Origin: Aeoliella mucimassa
GTDB lineage: Bacteria > Planctomycetota > Planctomycetia > Pirellulales > Lacipirellulaceae
Reading direction: 5' to 3'
DNA length: 64,000 nt
Assembly (NCBI RefSeq): GCF_007748035.1
Contig: NZ_CP036278.1
Coordinates: 6,138,001 to 6,202,000, forward strand
Every line of letters starts with the position of its first letter. Position 1 is the stretch's first letter. A model generated the notes under the pieces. That model searched no databases, was not told the origin of the DNA, and saw nothing but the letters and a program-made list of their open reading frames with translations. Positions 1 to 9,339 of this stretch are shown here, one piece after another. The position numbers were made by a program, and so were the translations under genes.

Positions 1-1
1 T

Positions 2-1105
2 TGTGATTTTGCACGGAATGCTACAGCCACCCCATCCTGTGAGGTTGCCCGAACCACGGAACAGCGAACTTCAGTTGCCCGCACTCGACGCGGCTTCACC
101 CTAGTAGAACTGCTGGTGGTGATCGCCATTATCGGAATTTTGGTTGCCTTGCTGCTGCCAGCCGTACAAGCCGCTCGCGAAGCCGCTCGTCGCTCGCAGT
201 GCACCTCGCAGCTGAAGAACTGGGCGCTCGGAATGATTAACCACGAAAGTGCCCACGGCGAATGGCCTTCGTCGGGTTGGCCCGGACGCTGGAGTGGTGA
301 TCCTGATCGTGGCTCCGGCGCGAACCAACCTGGCTCGTGGTTGTATGCAACGCTTCCATACGTGGAACAGGAAGCACTGCACGACATGGGCGATGGCCTG
401 ACCGGTGCTGCTCGTCAAACCGCGATGCTGCAGCGTGATGCCACGCCGATTTCGATCGCCAATTGCCCTTCGCGCCGCAAAGGGGGGCCTTATCCCGCTT
501 CGGTCGGTAGTGTGCTGACCGGCGACGGCACCGGTAGCGTTTTTAGCTACAGCTACACCGAAGTGGCCCGTTGCGACTACGCTGCAAGCGTCGGCGACGA
601 AACCAGCTTCGACAGCAAGTGCCGCGAGATCATCCCCGAGAACTACATTCGCGACCAATTTCCCGACGGTTTTCCCCCTTCGACCAAAGATTTCTCCGGC
701 GTTTCTTTCTGCGGTAAGGCGGTAAAGAACCGTTCGATCACCGACGGATTGTCCAACACCATTGCGTTGGGCGAGAAGTGGATGCCAGTGGAACATTACG
801 AATCCGGCACCTGGCATGCCGACGACTGGTCGATGTACATCGGCTTCCAGGACGATATGGTTCGCTCCACCTTCTACAACGCCCGCACCCCTTCGCACGT
901 CCCCCGCAAGGATGGCGATGCCGGTTCGTTGAGCGACAACGTGCAGTGGGAACTCTTTGGTAGTGCCCATCCTGGCGTCTGCCTGTTCGCCATGTGCGAT
1001 GGTTCGGTAACCGGCGTCGACTTCGATATCGATCCCGAAACGTTCCGCCAAATGGGCGCCCGCAACGACGAAGGCGAAATTAAGACCTACCGTCGTGGCG
1101 GTTGA
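2..1105 (+). CDS. DUF1559 pseudopilin-like protein, 5' end outside window
   Basis: The frame is open from base 2 with no ATG, so the true start lies upstream. About 30 codons in is a type IV prepilin N-terminus ([19 protein letters not shown]), the site cut and methylated by prepilin peptidase, followed by a hydrophobic helix and [14 protein letters not shown], typical of the planctomycete DUF1559 family. Near the C-terminus is the family's H-X9-DG motif ([12 protein letters not shown]). DUF1559 proteins are numerous in planctomycetes and presumed exported or pseudopilus-associated; their role is not established. It precedes two PEP-CTERM genes on the same strand, so it may be the first gene of a surface-protein group. 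Family assignment is firm. Confidence 0.93.
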   Translation, partial: CDFARNATATPSCEVARTTEQRTSVARTRRGFTLVELLVVIAIIGILVALLLPAVQAAREAARRSQCTSQLKNWALGMINHESAHGEWPSSGWPGRWSGDPDRGSGANQPGSWLYATLPYVEQEALHDMGDGLTGAARQTAMLQRDATPISIANCPSRRKGGPYPASVGSVLTGDGTGSVFSYSYTEVARCDYAASVGDETSFDSKCREIIPENYIRDQFPDGFPPSTKDFSGVSFCGKAVKNRSITDGLSNTIALGEKWMPVEHYESGTWHADDWSMYIGFQDDMVRSTFYNARTPSHVPRKDGDAGSLSDNVQWELFGSAHPGVCLFAMCDGSVTGVDFDIDPETFRQMGARNDEGEIKTYRRGG

Positions 1106-1209
1106 TTCGATCTGCCACGACTGCTTTCGACGGACTTTGCTTACAAGTCACTTCAACTGACCACACTAATAGACTCATTGGAACTGGTAACTACCTAGAG
1201 GAGCTTGCA

Positions 1210-2304
1210 ATGCTTATGCGTGGAGTCTTTCTGTCATTGATCATCGCGGTCGCGACCGCTCAGCAACTGAGCGCTCAGACGCTCGTTCACCTGTGGTCGT
1301 TCGACGAAGCGATTACCGACTTCCAGGAAACCTTTGCTGACTCCTCTGGAAATGGACACACCGGCACCGGTGCTGCTGCCATCCGTGAGGGACTGTACGG
1401 CAACGCTGCTTACTTTTATGCCGGTGGAGATTTCGCTGGTGATGGCATCGATTTCTACGACGACAACCCAGAAACCTCGGTTCTACCGACTGGTGCCGAT
1501 GACAACTGGTCGATGAATGTATGGGTGAAAGTGGACGAAAGCATCCCCACCCTTAATTACTTGGCCGGCTTTGGCATTCGTGGCGCACCGTCGGGAACGG
1601 AAGGAACCGATTTCGCCAGCCGGGCGATTGTGAACATTTCGGAAGGGTACCGCCTCTGGGGTTCGCACATCGATGCACGCTCGAATACCGCTTTCGCAGC
1701 TGATAGCGAGTGGCATATGTATACAGCCACCTATGACGATGTTAGCACCGCAATCAAAGTATACGTTGATGGTTCTCACCGAGGTGAATTCCTGCTCAGC
1801 AGCGATGAAGCGAAGGACTGGGTTGACGCCTCGGCGGAAGTACACGTTGGAAATCCCGCTCCTGCTTGGAACGGTGGTACTGGAATCAACGAAGGTGGAA
1901 CCGACACGTTTGAAGGCTACCTTGATGAGTTCGCCATTTGGGACGGTGCCTTGACCGACGACCAAATCACGGCACTTTACCGCTTCAACGATATTGATAT
2001 CGCCTTTGCTCGTGCCGACCTCGACCGTAGCGGTGTTATTGATTCGGCCGACTGGGATATCTTTGCTGCGAACGGATATGCCGACCTCACAGCACTAACG
2101 GCCCTTGAAGCCGCACTGGCGGGTGACCTGGATGGCGACTTCGACAATGATCGCGACGACTTCAATTTGTTCAAGTCTGATTACATCGCAGCCAATGGAT
2201 TGGACGCCTTCGAAGCACTGGGTGCAGTTGCTGTGCCGGAGCCTTCGAGCGTGCTGTTGCTAGGGCTAGCGGGTCTGGCCTTCGCTGCGATTCGCAAGCG
2301 TTAG
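1210..2304 (+). CDS. LamG-domain PEP-CTERM exported protein
   Basis: The chosen ATG at 1210 follows a GAGGAG ribosome site and opens a signal peptide (MLMRGVFLSLIIAVATAQQLSAQ); the longer frame to 1102 lacks one. The mature protein has a concanavalin-like LamG fold (LVHLWSFDE, NWSMNVWVKVDE, IKVYVDGSHRG, GYLDEFAIWDGALT), then two dockerin-like Asp-rich calcium segments (DLDRSGVIDSADWD and DLDGDFDNDRDDFN), then a PEP-CTERM sorting tail: VPEPSS, a hydrophobic helix and a basic end (IRKR). It is probably exported and processed by an exosortase/archaeosortase-type system, with a likely carbohydrate-binding role. It lies between a DUF1559 gene and another PEP-CTERM protein. Confidence 0.92.
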   Translation: MLMRGVFLSLIIAVATAQQLSAQTLVHLWSFDEAITDFQETFADSSGNGHTGTGAAAIREGLYGNAAYFYAGGDFAGDGIDFYDDNPETSVLPTGADDNWSMNVWVKVDESIPTLNYLAGFGIRGAPSGTEGTDFASRAIVNISEGYRLWGSHIDARSNTAFAADSEWHMYTATYDDVSTAIKVYVDGSHRGEFLLSSDEAKDWVDASAEVHVGNPAPAWNGGTGINEGGTDTFEGYLDEFAIWDGALTDDQITALYRFNDIDIAFARADLDRSGVIDSADWDIFAANGYADLTALTALEAALAGDLDGDFDNDRDDFNLFKSDYIAANGLDAFEALGAVAVPEPSSVLLLGLAGLAFAAIRKR

Positions 2305-2389
2305 TTCTCTGAAGCAATTGCCAATATCTCTGCCTGAGCCGAGGTGATCGCCAGGCACTCAACATATATCTACGCACCAAGGAATCGAC

Positions 2390-4237
2390 ATGTCTTACCG
2401 TTCTTTCATAAAGGCGCTGCTGCTCAGCGGAGTGGTGGCCATTCCGGTCGCTGCGACGCAAGCGGCAAACTGGATTACCGACGCTGTTGGCGACTACACC
2501 GATGGTACCAACTGGGATACCGGGGCTCAGCCCGCCGACACCGAGGTAGTGAACATCGCCAGTGGGCAGGCCACGTTAGGGGCAAATCTCGGGCGAGCGG
2601 AAGCGACCAACCTGACCGGCACCGGCGAACTCATCGTTAACGGACGTTTCTTAAACGGCACGAACGCCGGCACTACTTTCACCATTGCTGATGACGCGGT
2701 GCTTACTACCACTGGCAACTACTTCATTGTTGCTACCGGTGCTTACGACAGCACCTTTAATCAGACCGGTGGTACCGTAAACGTAACCGTCGACCGTGGT
2801 TTCTTCCATAGCGACAACGGCACCGGTGGCGATGGTGTTTATAACGCGTTGGGCGGTGTGCTCAATGTCGAATTGAACTCCACGTCGACCACAAATAACC
2901 TGCACAACTATCAGGCTGGTCGTCGTGGTCCCAATGACACCTTCCTGGTCGATGGTGGGGACGTGAACTTCCTAGCCACGACCACTGAAAACCGTCGTAT
3001 GTACTACTCGCAAAATGCGGTACTGCAGGTCAACAGCGGCACGTTTGATTCAGAGGCTTTCCAGTACTTCATCGTTGGTTATGGCATCAGCACTGGTGGT
3101 GGAACCCTCGACGGTAGCGCTACAATGAACGTGACCGGTGGTGTTACCACTATTAATCCAATTGCTGCGGGTGCGATGATCGTTGGTGATGGTCAAGATG
3201 GAACGGTCAACGTAACCGGCGGCGTTTTGAATGTCGGTGGCGACTTGATTGTCGGCACTGACCTCACAACTTCCGACGCTGACGGACACGGTATCGTTTA
3301 CCAGTCGGCTGGTGAAGTCACCGTAGCCGGTACTCTGACGACTGGTCTTGACGCTTCGGGGGCCTACTATATGCAAGGTGGTACCCTGAACTTAGGCGGC
3401 CTGGAGAAGGGTGGCTACGACGCTTCGTACTTGTTTTACGAAGGTGGCACCGTGACTCTGGCTGGCAACCATCGCGATATCCTGACTTCTGCTTCGTCCG
3501 GCCTGGTTGCATTGAACGGAGCTACCGTATCGTACGACTCGTCGCTGGACCAAACCACCATTACCGAACTTGCGGGTGGTGAAACGTTGAAGCTGCAGGT
3601 AAACACCACGACCGGTGAAGCCAAGATCGTGAATGCCAACGCAACCGCTGGTTTCAGTGCCGATTACTATGAGATCTCTAGCTCGGCAGGTGCTTTGGAA
3701 ACCGGTTCTTGGAATAGCCTGGCCGACCAAATCACCGTGACTCCTGCAGTGGGTGACTACAACGGCGACTCGACCGTGAACGTTGCCGACTACACGATCT
3801 GGCGCGACAGCCTTGGTTTCAATGTCACACCTGGTGAAGGTGCCGATGGCAATGGCGACGGGGTCGTCGACTCGGCCGACTACGATCTTTGGAAGGCCAA
3901 CTTCGGTACAGTCGCTCAGACCGCAACCTGGACCGAGGCGGGTGGTTCCGATTCGGAACTCATGGTCGAGTACGTTCTTGACGAGACGGGCTTCGTTTTC
4001 AATGGCTCCACCGAATATAGCCTTGGTAACATCTTCGATACTTCGGCATTCGGAGCTGGCAACGATGGCGACCTGGAGTTCAAGTGGCAAATGGCCAATG
4101 GCTACCTTGCTACCGGTGTTATCGAATACGTGAGCTCGGGCTCGCTGGCAACTAGCAGTGTGCCAGAGCCTTCCGCCTGGTTGATTGGCTTGTCGGCCAT
4201 CGGCCTGATGACCGCTGGACTTCGCAAGCGGTCGTAG
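2390..4237 (+). CDS. Large beta-repeat PEP-CTERM protein with dockerin-like repeats
   Basis: A 615-residue exported protein. Residues 1-27 form a signal peptide ending ATQAA. The body (about 30-430) is Gly/Thr/Asn-rich with repeated short strands such as GTVNVTGGVLNVGG, the pattern of right-handed beta-helix or autotransporter-passenger-like repeats. Two dockerin-type EF-hand-like motifs follow (GDYNGDSTVNVADYTIWRD and GNGDGVVDSADYDLWKANF). The C-terminus is VPEPSAW, a hydrophobic stretch and LRKRS, a PEP-CTERM sorting signal. It probably sits on or is released from the cell surface. The ATG at 2390 is used because the signal peptide starts there. No catalytic residues were recognised. Confidence 0.9.
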   Translation: MSYRSFIKALLLSGVVAIPVAATQAANWITDAVGDYTDGTNWDTGAQPADTEVVNIASGQATLGANLGRAEATNLTGTGELIVNGRFLNGTNAGTTFTIADDAVLTTTGNYFIVATGAYDSTFNQTGGTVNVTVDRGFFHSDNGTGGDGVYNALGGVLNVELNSTSTTNNLHNYQAGRRGPNDTFLVDGGDVNFLATTTENRRMYYSQNAVLQVNSGTFDSEAFQYFIVGYGISTGGGTLDGSATMNVTGGVTTINPIAAGAMIVGDGQDGTVNVTGGVLNVGGDLIVGTDLTTSDADGHGIVYQSAGEVTVAGTLTTGLDASGAYYMQGGTLNLGGLEKGGYDASYLFYEGGTVTLAGNHRDILTSASSGLVALNGATVSYDSSLDQTTITELAGGETLKLQVNTTTGEAKIVNANATAGFSADYYEISSSAGALETGSWNSLADQITVTPAVGDYNGDSTVNVADYTIWRDSLGFNVTPGEGADGNGDGVVDSADYDLWKANFGTVAQTATWTEAGGSDSELMVEYVLDETGFVFNGSTEYSLGNIFDTSAFGAGNDGDLEFKWQMANGYLATGVIEYVSSGSLATSSVPEPSAWLIGLSAIGLMTAGLRKRS

Positions 4238-4395
4238 TCGTCGAGAACAGGATTCTCAGAGTCCGCTGCTGAGTGGGTAGATCGCCAAATAGGGCAGCCA
4301 GTTCGGTACACTGAACTGAATTGGGGCGGTCTATCCCACTTGGCAGCTTTTTTATGCGCCGTGCACAAGTCGCGTATCAAGCTGATTTCTGGCTG

Positions 4396-6294
4396 CTATT
4401 TCTTGCCAGCCCTGTCGCGCACCATGATCAAACACTCTTTTGCAGGCGTTAAGTGACGATACAAGAACGCCTGCATCTGATCGTCGGCCGGTATCGCTTG
4501 GTGGGTTATTGGTTGCCCTTCTAGCTCCGCGGTCCCTTCGAGGAGGAGCTTGCGTGGATCCTTCGTCGGTTGCTTGGGAACACGCAAGGTGAGTTCCACC
4601 TTGTCGACGTCGGCCGGAATCTCCTCGCTGCTTAGCTGGAATCCTTCCGGTAAATCGTGCAAGGCAAGCTTGATCGCTCCGTCGAAACCATCTTTGCGCA
4701 GCGCGTACACGGTGATCGGCACCTTGGTACCCACCACCGCTGAAAGGCTCGATGGCACCACTCGCAAAGCAAAGTCGGGCTGGGGATGCGACACTCTCAG
4801 GCGGTAACCGAAGTTCACGCCTCCTCGACCTTGGGCGTCGCCGAGGCTCAACGTGTGCTCCCCGTCCTGCAGCAGGGTAAACGAAATCAACGAGTCGGCC
4901 TGGTGGGTGGTGAGCCCCGCCCCGCGATCTTCGAAATCGTCGTTCGCGGCCACCATCGTTCCATCGGGCGCCTGAAGCTTCAAGATGGAATCGAGGGGCG
5001 ACCCGATGCGTCGCGCCGTGACTTCGGCGACTAGCTGATCTCCCTTGGTGCCTTGAAAGGCAAAGCAGTCGAGGTCGGCGGGCGCGGTGATTTGGCCATT
5101 CACGACCACCGGCAAGGTTAGAAGGTTAGCTTCCTCACTGGTGTTGTTGGGTTCGACCTCCAAGGCTTCGGGAAGCTCACCAACAACAAGCGGGCGAGGG
5201 TTTGTTTGCCGGGCGTTTTGTGTCGACGTAAACGGCAACTCGCCTGCGGAGAGCTGACCCGCATCAAACGGCACTTCGCCCTGCTCGAGGTTCCAACCCG
5301 TGAGATGCAGCGTGATCGATTCCCCAGCGTGGCACCCCAGCGGGAAGATCGACTGCACGCGAGGCACCTCGCCGACCGTGATGCGATAGACGAAGTCTTC
5401 GCGCCCGCGATAGATCGCGTCGTGAATTTCTAGAACGTACTCTGCTGTTTGCGGAATGTTCAATTGAATCAGCGGATCGGGATCGAACGCATCATCGTCG
5501 GAATAAGCCCCTTCGGCCCCGTTGATGTCCTGTAGCGAGAGCGTGGCCTGAAACCAACCCGGCACCGCGTCGGCCAGGTAGGGAATCAGCGACCTTGCTT
5601 CCACTTTGGCCACCAGCTGGGTTCGTTTGCGGAGTCGAAAACGATAGCTATCCACATCGCCCGGCAGGATTTGCCCGTTGATCACCAGCGGCAACTTTGC
5701 CTTAAGCAGCACCTGCTCCAGTGCGTCATCCTCTTTCGACTCGACGTACTCCGGGTACTGACTTACCTGAAACACCACCGGATTCGTAAGCCCTTTAGGA
5801 GTTCGCAAGCGCAGTTCGCGCGGCTCGAGCGAAGCACCGCTATCAATAGAAAACTCCACAATCACTTGCTCTTCGAGCTGAGCGTTCTCTTGTCGCTTGG
5901 GGTCGCGGATTGCTGCGTCCAGCTCTTTGAACTTTTCCGGTGTAAGATCGGGTTGCTTCTTCGACTTGGCAAACTCGATAAACTGCTCGATCGCCTGCTC
6001 GTCGGTCAGTTCCTTCTCACGCACCTGCTTCGTGAGTTCACGTTGTTTCTGGCGCAGCATGTTGAGCACGTTATTGGGGATTGGTTTGATGTGCTTGACG
6101 ATCCGCACCTCGATACCATCGCCTGAAACGTAGCCGGCGTCGACTCCCTGGAGGTACTGTCCCCCCACGGTCGCTGTGACCGTGGTTCCACGCTGCCCGC
6201 CAGCGGGGAAGATGTAGCCGACATGCGGATCCTTCTGGGCGTAGAGCGGCATCGCCAACAGCAAGTTCGCGATCACAATCCCTAGAACTTTCAT
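4396..6294 (-). CDS. Exported protein with tandem PPC (pre-peptidase C-terminal) domains
   Basis: The 632-residue product starts at the ATG at 6294, which gives a signal peptide (MKVLGIVIANLLLAMPLYAQ); the frame runs upstream into the DUF1501 gene without one. The segment after the signal (GYIFPAGGQRGTTVTATVGGQYL) is typical of planctomycete proteins encoded beside DUF1501 genes. Two PPC-like beta domains follow, each with a G-x-I-x-PxDxDxF/Y pattern (GQILPGDVDSYRFRL; GQITAPADLDCFAFQ), the second continuing LDSILKLQAPDGTMVAANDDF. It is last in the operon 10473-4396, 11 bp after the DUF1501 gene. Likely an extracellular binding or scaffold protein; enzymatic activity is unlikely. Confidence 0.87.
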   Translation of the reverse strand: MKVLGIVIANLLLAMPLYAQKDPHVGYIFPAGGQRGTTVTATVGGQYLQGVDAGYVSGDGIEVRIVKHIKPIPNNVLNMLRQKQRELTKQVREKELTDEQAIEQFIEFAKSKKQPDLTPEKFKELDAAIRDPKRQENAQLEEQVIVEFSIDSGASLEPRELRLRTPKGLTNPVVFQVSQYPEYVESKEDDALEQVLLKAKLPLVINGQILPGDVDSYRFRLRKRTQLVAKVEARSLIPYLADAVPGWFQATLSLQDINGAEGAYSDDDAFDPDPLIQLNIPQTAEYVLEIHDAIYRGREDFVYRITVGEVPRVQSIFPLGCHAGESITLHLTGWNLEQGEVPFDAGQLSAGELPFTSTQNARQTNPRPLVVGELPEALEVEPNNTSEEANLLTLPVVVNGQITAPADLDCFAFQGTKGDQLVAEVTARRIGSPLDSILKLQAPDGTMVAANDDFEDRGAGLTTHQADSLISFTLLQDGEHTLSLGDAQGRGGVNFGYRLRVSHPQPDFALRVVPSSLSAVVGTKVPITVYALRKDGFDGAIKLALHDLPEGFQLSSEEIPADVDKVELTLRVPKQPTKDPRKLLLEGTAELEGQPITHQAIPADDQMQAFLYRHLTPAKECLIMVRDRAGKK

Positions 6295-6305
6295 CGCAAA
6301 CTCAC

Positions 6306-7703
6306 TTAAGTGATTTCGTTCAATCGACCACCGATTTCGTATCCGTCGTCGACGGTCGGCGTGGCCAACACGGTTTTGCCTTGCGGATGAGGCAGCGGTG
6401 CCTGCGGATCGATGCCGAGCTGTTGGTACATGGTCGAGATGAAGTCCCACTGATACACCGGGCGGTCCTTCACGAATTCCCCCTTCGCGTCGCTCGAGCC
6501 CAGCACTTGGCCACCGCGAAAACCGCCGCCAGCCACGAGGGTGGAAAACACATGCCCGTAGTGTTGGCGGCCGCCGTTCCAGGGAGCTTCCCACGACACT
6601 TGCGGCTTACGGCCAAACTCCCCGCCACACCAGACGATGGTGCTCTCCAGTAGTCCTCGGTCGGCCAGGTCTTGCAGCAGCGACGAGAGCCCCGCGTCGA
6701 GTTCCGGCAGCTTGCGGCGCATGATCTGAAAATGCTCTTTGTGGGTGTCCCAACCTTTGTAATTGATCGTGATGTACGGCACGCCGGCTTCAACCAGCCG
6801 ACGAGCTACTAGGCACGACTGCCCAAAGGTATTGCGCCCGTAGCGTTGACGAACTTCTTCGGGCTCCTGATTCGGATCGAACACCTTGCCGGCGTCGCCC
6901 ACGATGAGTTCGTAGGCCTGGTTCTCGCACTCGTTCAACGCTTGAAGTTGGGGATGGCCTGGCATTGCCGCGTTGAGCATGTCGAGCCGATGAAGCAGCT
7001 CCCTGCGCTGATGTTGCTGCTCCTCGGTCACTCCCGGCGACGCTACCCCCTCGACCAGGAACTGCGGCGCACCCGGGTTGCCACCGGTGGCAAATGGTTT
7101 GTATGTGCCGCCCAAAAATCCTGCTTCGGAGAAGCGGCCTTGCGGCTCGGTGAGCACCACGTACGGCGGTATCAGGCCTTTGTAGCCCGCGTTGTACCCC
7201 TTGAAGAGCGAGACCACCGCCCCCACGCACGGAAACACATCGCGCCCGCCCGGCTTGCGACCAGTTTGCACGATGTACGACGCGGTTTCGTGAGCAAACA
7301 CTCCGTGGGTCATGCTGCGAATCAGCGAGTACTTATCGGCCTGCTGCGCCAGCTTTGGCAATAGCTGGTGGATGCGCATGCCAGAGACGTTGGTCTCGAT
7401 CGCCCCAGTGAAGGGCCCGGTGTAGTCCTGCCCAGCTTCCGGCTTAGGATCGAAAGTATCGAGGTGGCATGGACCACCCCACATCCAGATCTGGATGACC
7501 GACTTCGCCTTGCCTGATGTATTGGGCGCGGGGGCCGCCTGGAGCGGACTGCGTGCGAGCCAGTCCGATAACAAGCAGCCCCCAGCGCCGTAGAGTCCCC
7601 CCTTGAGTACCGCCCTCCGCGACAAAGGCATATCGAATACGCCCATCATCGCCTGGCCAGCGCTCGCATCGTTCGCTGCGCTAGCGTTGTTCGGTCGTTT
7701 CAT
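6306..7703 (-). CDS. DUF1501 family protein, twin-arginine exported
   Basis: The start at 7703 (MKRPNN) is preferred over the longer frame, which overlaps the upstream gene. Around residue 30 is a twin-arginine-like signal (LSRRAVLKGGLYGAGG), suggesting folded export by Tat. The body has the DUF1501 pattern: VIQIWMWGGPCHLDTFDPKP near the N-terminus, then DTHKEHF, WCGGEFGRKP and HYGHVFSTLVAGGGFRGG. DUF1501 is related to the alkaline phosphatase/sulfatase fold but lacks a confirmed reaction. It lies between a DUF1549/DUF1553 gene (26 bp upstream) and the PPC protein (11 bp downstream). This pairing is standard in planctomycetes, and the two are presumed to act together in the periplasm. Confidence 0.93.
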   Translation of the reverse strand: MKRPNNASAANDASAGQAMMGVFDMPLSRRAVLKGGLYGAGGCLLSDWLARSPLQAAPAPNTSGKAKSVIQIWMWGGPCHLDTFDPKPEAGQDYTGPFTGAIETNVSGMRIHQLLPKLAQQADKYSLIRSMTHGVFAHETASYIVQTGRKPGGRDVFPCVGAVVSLFKGYNAGYKGLIPPYVVLTEPQGRFSEAGFLGGTYKPFATGGNPGAPQFLVEGVASPGVTEEQQHQRRELLHRLDMLNAAMPGHPQLQALNECENQAYELIVGDAGKVFDPNQEPEEVRQRYGRNTFGQSCLVARRLVEAGVPYITINYKGWDTHKEHFQIMRRKLPELDAGLSSLLQDLADRGLLESTIVWCGGEFGRKPQVSWEAPWNGGRQHYGHVFSTLVAGGGFRGGQVLGSSDAKGEFVKDRPVYQWDFISTMYQQLGIDPQAPLPHPQGKTVLATPTVDDGYEIGGRLNEIT

Positions 7704-7729
7704 CGTGGCACTCTCCGATTCGAAAGCGA

Positions 7730-9304
7730 TTAATGGCGGTACAAGAACTCCGAGCTGTTCATCAGCGCCCACACTAAATCGAACGCAGCCCGGCGTTTGC
7801 CAATCGACCCCTTGGCGTACTGCTCGACCACGGCCAGCTCGACATCGGTCGGGTAGCGAGACAAGACCGTCAGGTAGATCTCGGCAGCTCCCTGGACCGG
7901 ATTCTTCTGGAACTTGGCAATCAAGGTCTTCATCGACTCGCTGCGTTCGATCTTGCGGCGAATATGGCTCGAGTTCAGCATATGCAATCGCTGCGCTGAG
8001 GTCGGTTGATTGTTTCGCTCGTTGGCCATCCCCGTGTCGCGCGGTGGCCGACCAAACATCTCTAGAAAGCTGCTGGTGATGCTGCCGTCGGGCAATTCGA
8101 TCGAGCGTTGCTGCTCGGGAATAAACGTGAACGGCTCGGGAATCGCGCTAGAGTACGACTCAGTCGAGTCGGTGATGCCGCAAATGGCGTCGATCAGTAC
8201 CTCGGCTTCCAATCGCCGCAGCGGGTAACAAGCAAACTGCGTGTCGGCCTGCTGCGAATCGCTGCGCGGCACCGGACTCTGCTGGTAGGTTTGCGACGAG
8301 ACAATAAACCGAATGAGTTCGCGGCAATCGTATTTCGACGCGATCAGCTTCTTTTCCAGTGTGTTGAGCAATTCGGGACAACTGGCCGGATTGTCGGAGC
8401 GGAAGTCGTCGGGCTCGTGGACGATGCCGCGCCCGAACAGCCAGAACCAGATACGATTGGCAGCACAGCGAGCGAACGAAGCATTCTCTCGGCAAATCAA
8501 CCAATCGGCGAACACCTCACGAGGATCGACCTGACCATCAAGCGACGCGGGTGTGCCATCGGGAAACACTGCTTTGGCCAGGTTTCCGTTGGCTTGCTCG
8601 TCGACCGCCTTTACCGAATCGAAGTAAACGACCTCTTCCTTCCACTCACGGGTGCCCTTGAATCCAACGCACGAAAAGAACACCGCCAGGCCATCGAGTC
8701 GCTCGGCCGGCCAGCGATCGACCCGCTCGCCCATGAAGGTGAGGGCCACGGTGCTGGCGATGTCGCGCGGCGTATTGCTTTGCATCGCCCGGTAGAAGTT
8801 CACCGGCCCTACGCGAAAATTACTGCCGCTCGAAGTGAGCAGTTCCCGCACCATGTGATCGTACGGTTTGTTCTCGCGAACACTCTCCCGAATCCACCGA
8901 TCGTACGCCTGAGCGGCATTGGGCCAGAGATTGATCGGAAACTCAGCCTTCACCCGTAACAAGTCGCACCACTTCATGCCCCAGTACTGCACGAACTCCT
9001 CTCGGGAGAGCAGCTGGTTAACCAAGGCGATTCGTTTATTCGCTTTGTTCCAATTCAAAAACTGCCGGGCCTCGTCGGCGGTGGGCAAGGTACCGATCAG
9101 ATCGAGAAACGCCCGCCGCAAAAAAACCGCGTCGGAGCAGGGGGGAGCGGCAGCAAGCTTCAGCCGGTTCAGACGGCGACGCACCGCCTGATCAATGTCG
9201 TTGGCGGTTGTCGTTGGTCCCGAAGTTTCGAACAGCGAGGCAGCCGCTGCTGGAGCGATGCCCACAGACGATTCCGACGCATGGCTGGAAGATTCTGGAT
9301 TCAT
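7730..9304 (-). CDS. DUF1549/DUF1553 protein without cytochrome-like domain
   Basis: A 524-residue protein. The DUF1549 part carries FLRRAFLDLIGTLPTADEA, QYWGMKWCDLLRVK and TLTFMGERVDRWP-like segments; the DUF1553 part carries REVFADWLICRENASFARCAANRIWFWLFGRGIVHEPDDFR and, near the end, YLTVLSRYPTDVELAVVEQY and ALMNSSEFLYRH. Many relatives begin with a planctomycete cytochrome c (PSCyt1) domain and a signal peptide; this one starts MNPESSSHASESS with neither, so export is unclear or the start is misplaced. It is 26 bp ahead of the DUF1501 gene and 35 bp behind the chorismatase-like gene, consistent with one operon. The function of the family is not known. Confidence 0.9.
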   Translation of the reverse strand: MNPESSSHASESSVGIAPAAAASLFETSGPTTTANDIDQAVRRRLNRLKLAAAPPCSDAVFLRRAFLDLIGTLPTADEARQFLNWNKANKRIALVNQLLSREEFVQYWGMKWCDLLRVKAEFPINLWPNAAQAYDRWIRESVRENKPYDHMVRELLTSSGSNFRVGPVNFYRAMQSNTPRDIASTVALTFMGERVDRWPAERLDGLAVFFSCVGFKGTREWKEEVVYFDSVKAVDEQANGNLAKAVFPDGTPASLDGQVDPREVFADWLICRENASFARCAANRIWFWLFGRGIVHEPDDFRSDNPASCPELLNTLEKKLIASKYDCRELIRFIVSSQTYQQSPVPRSDSQQADTQFACYPLRRLEAEVLIDAICGITDSTESYSSAIPEPFTFIPEQQRSIELPDGSITSSFLEMFGRPPRDTGMANERNNQPTSAQRLHMLNSSHIRRKIERSESMKTLIAKFQKNPVQGAAEIYLTVLSRYPTDVELAVVEQYAKGSIGKRRAAFDLVWALMNSSEFLYRH

Positions 9305-9339
9305 GACATCCGATTCGGTCGTGCTCCGAGTACCTGCGA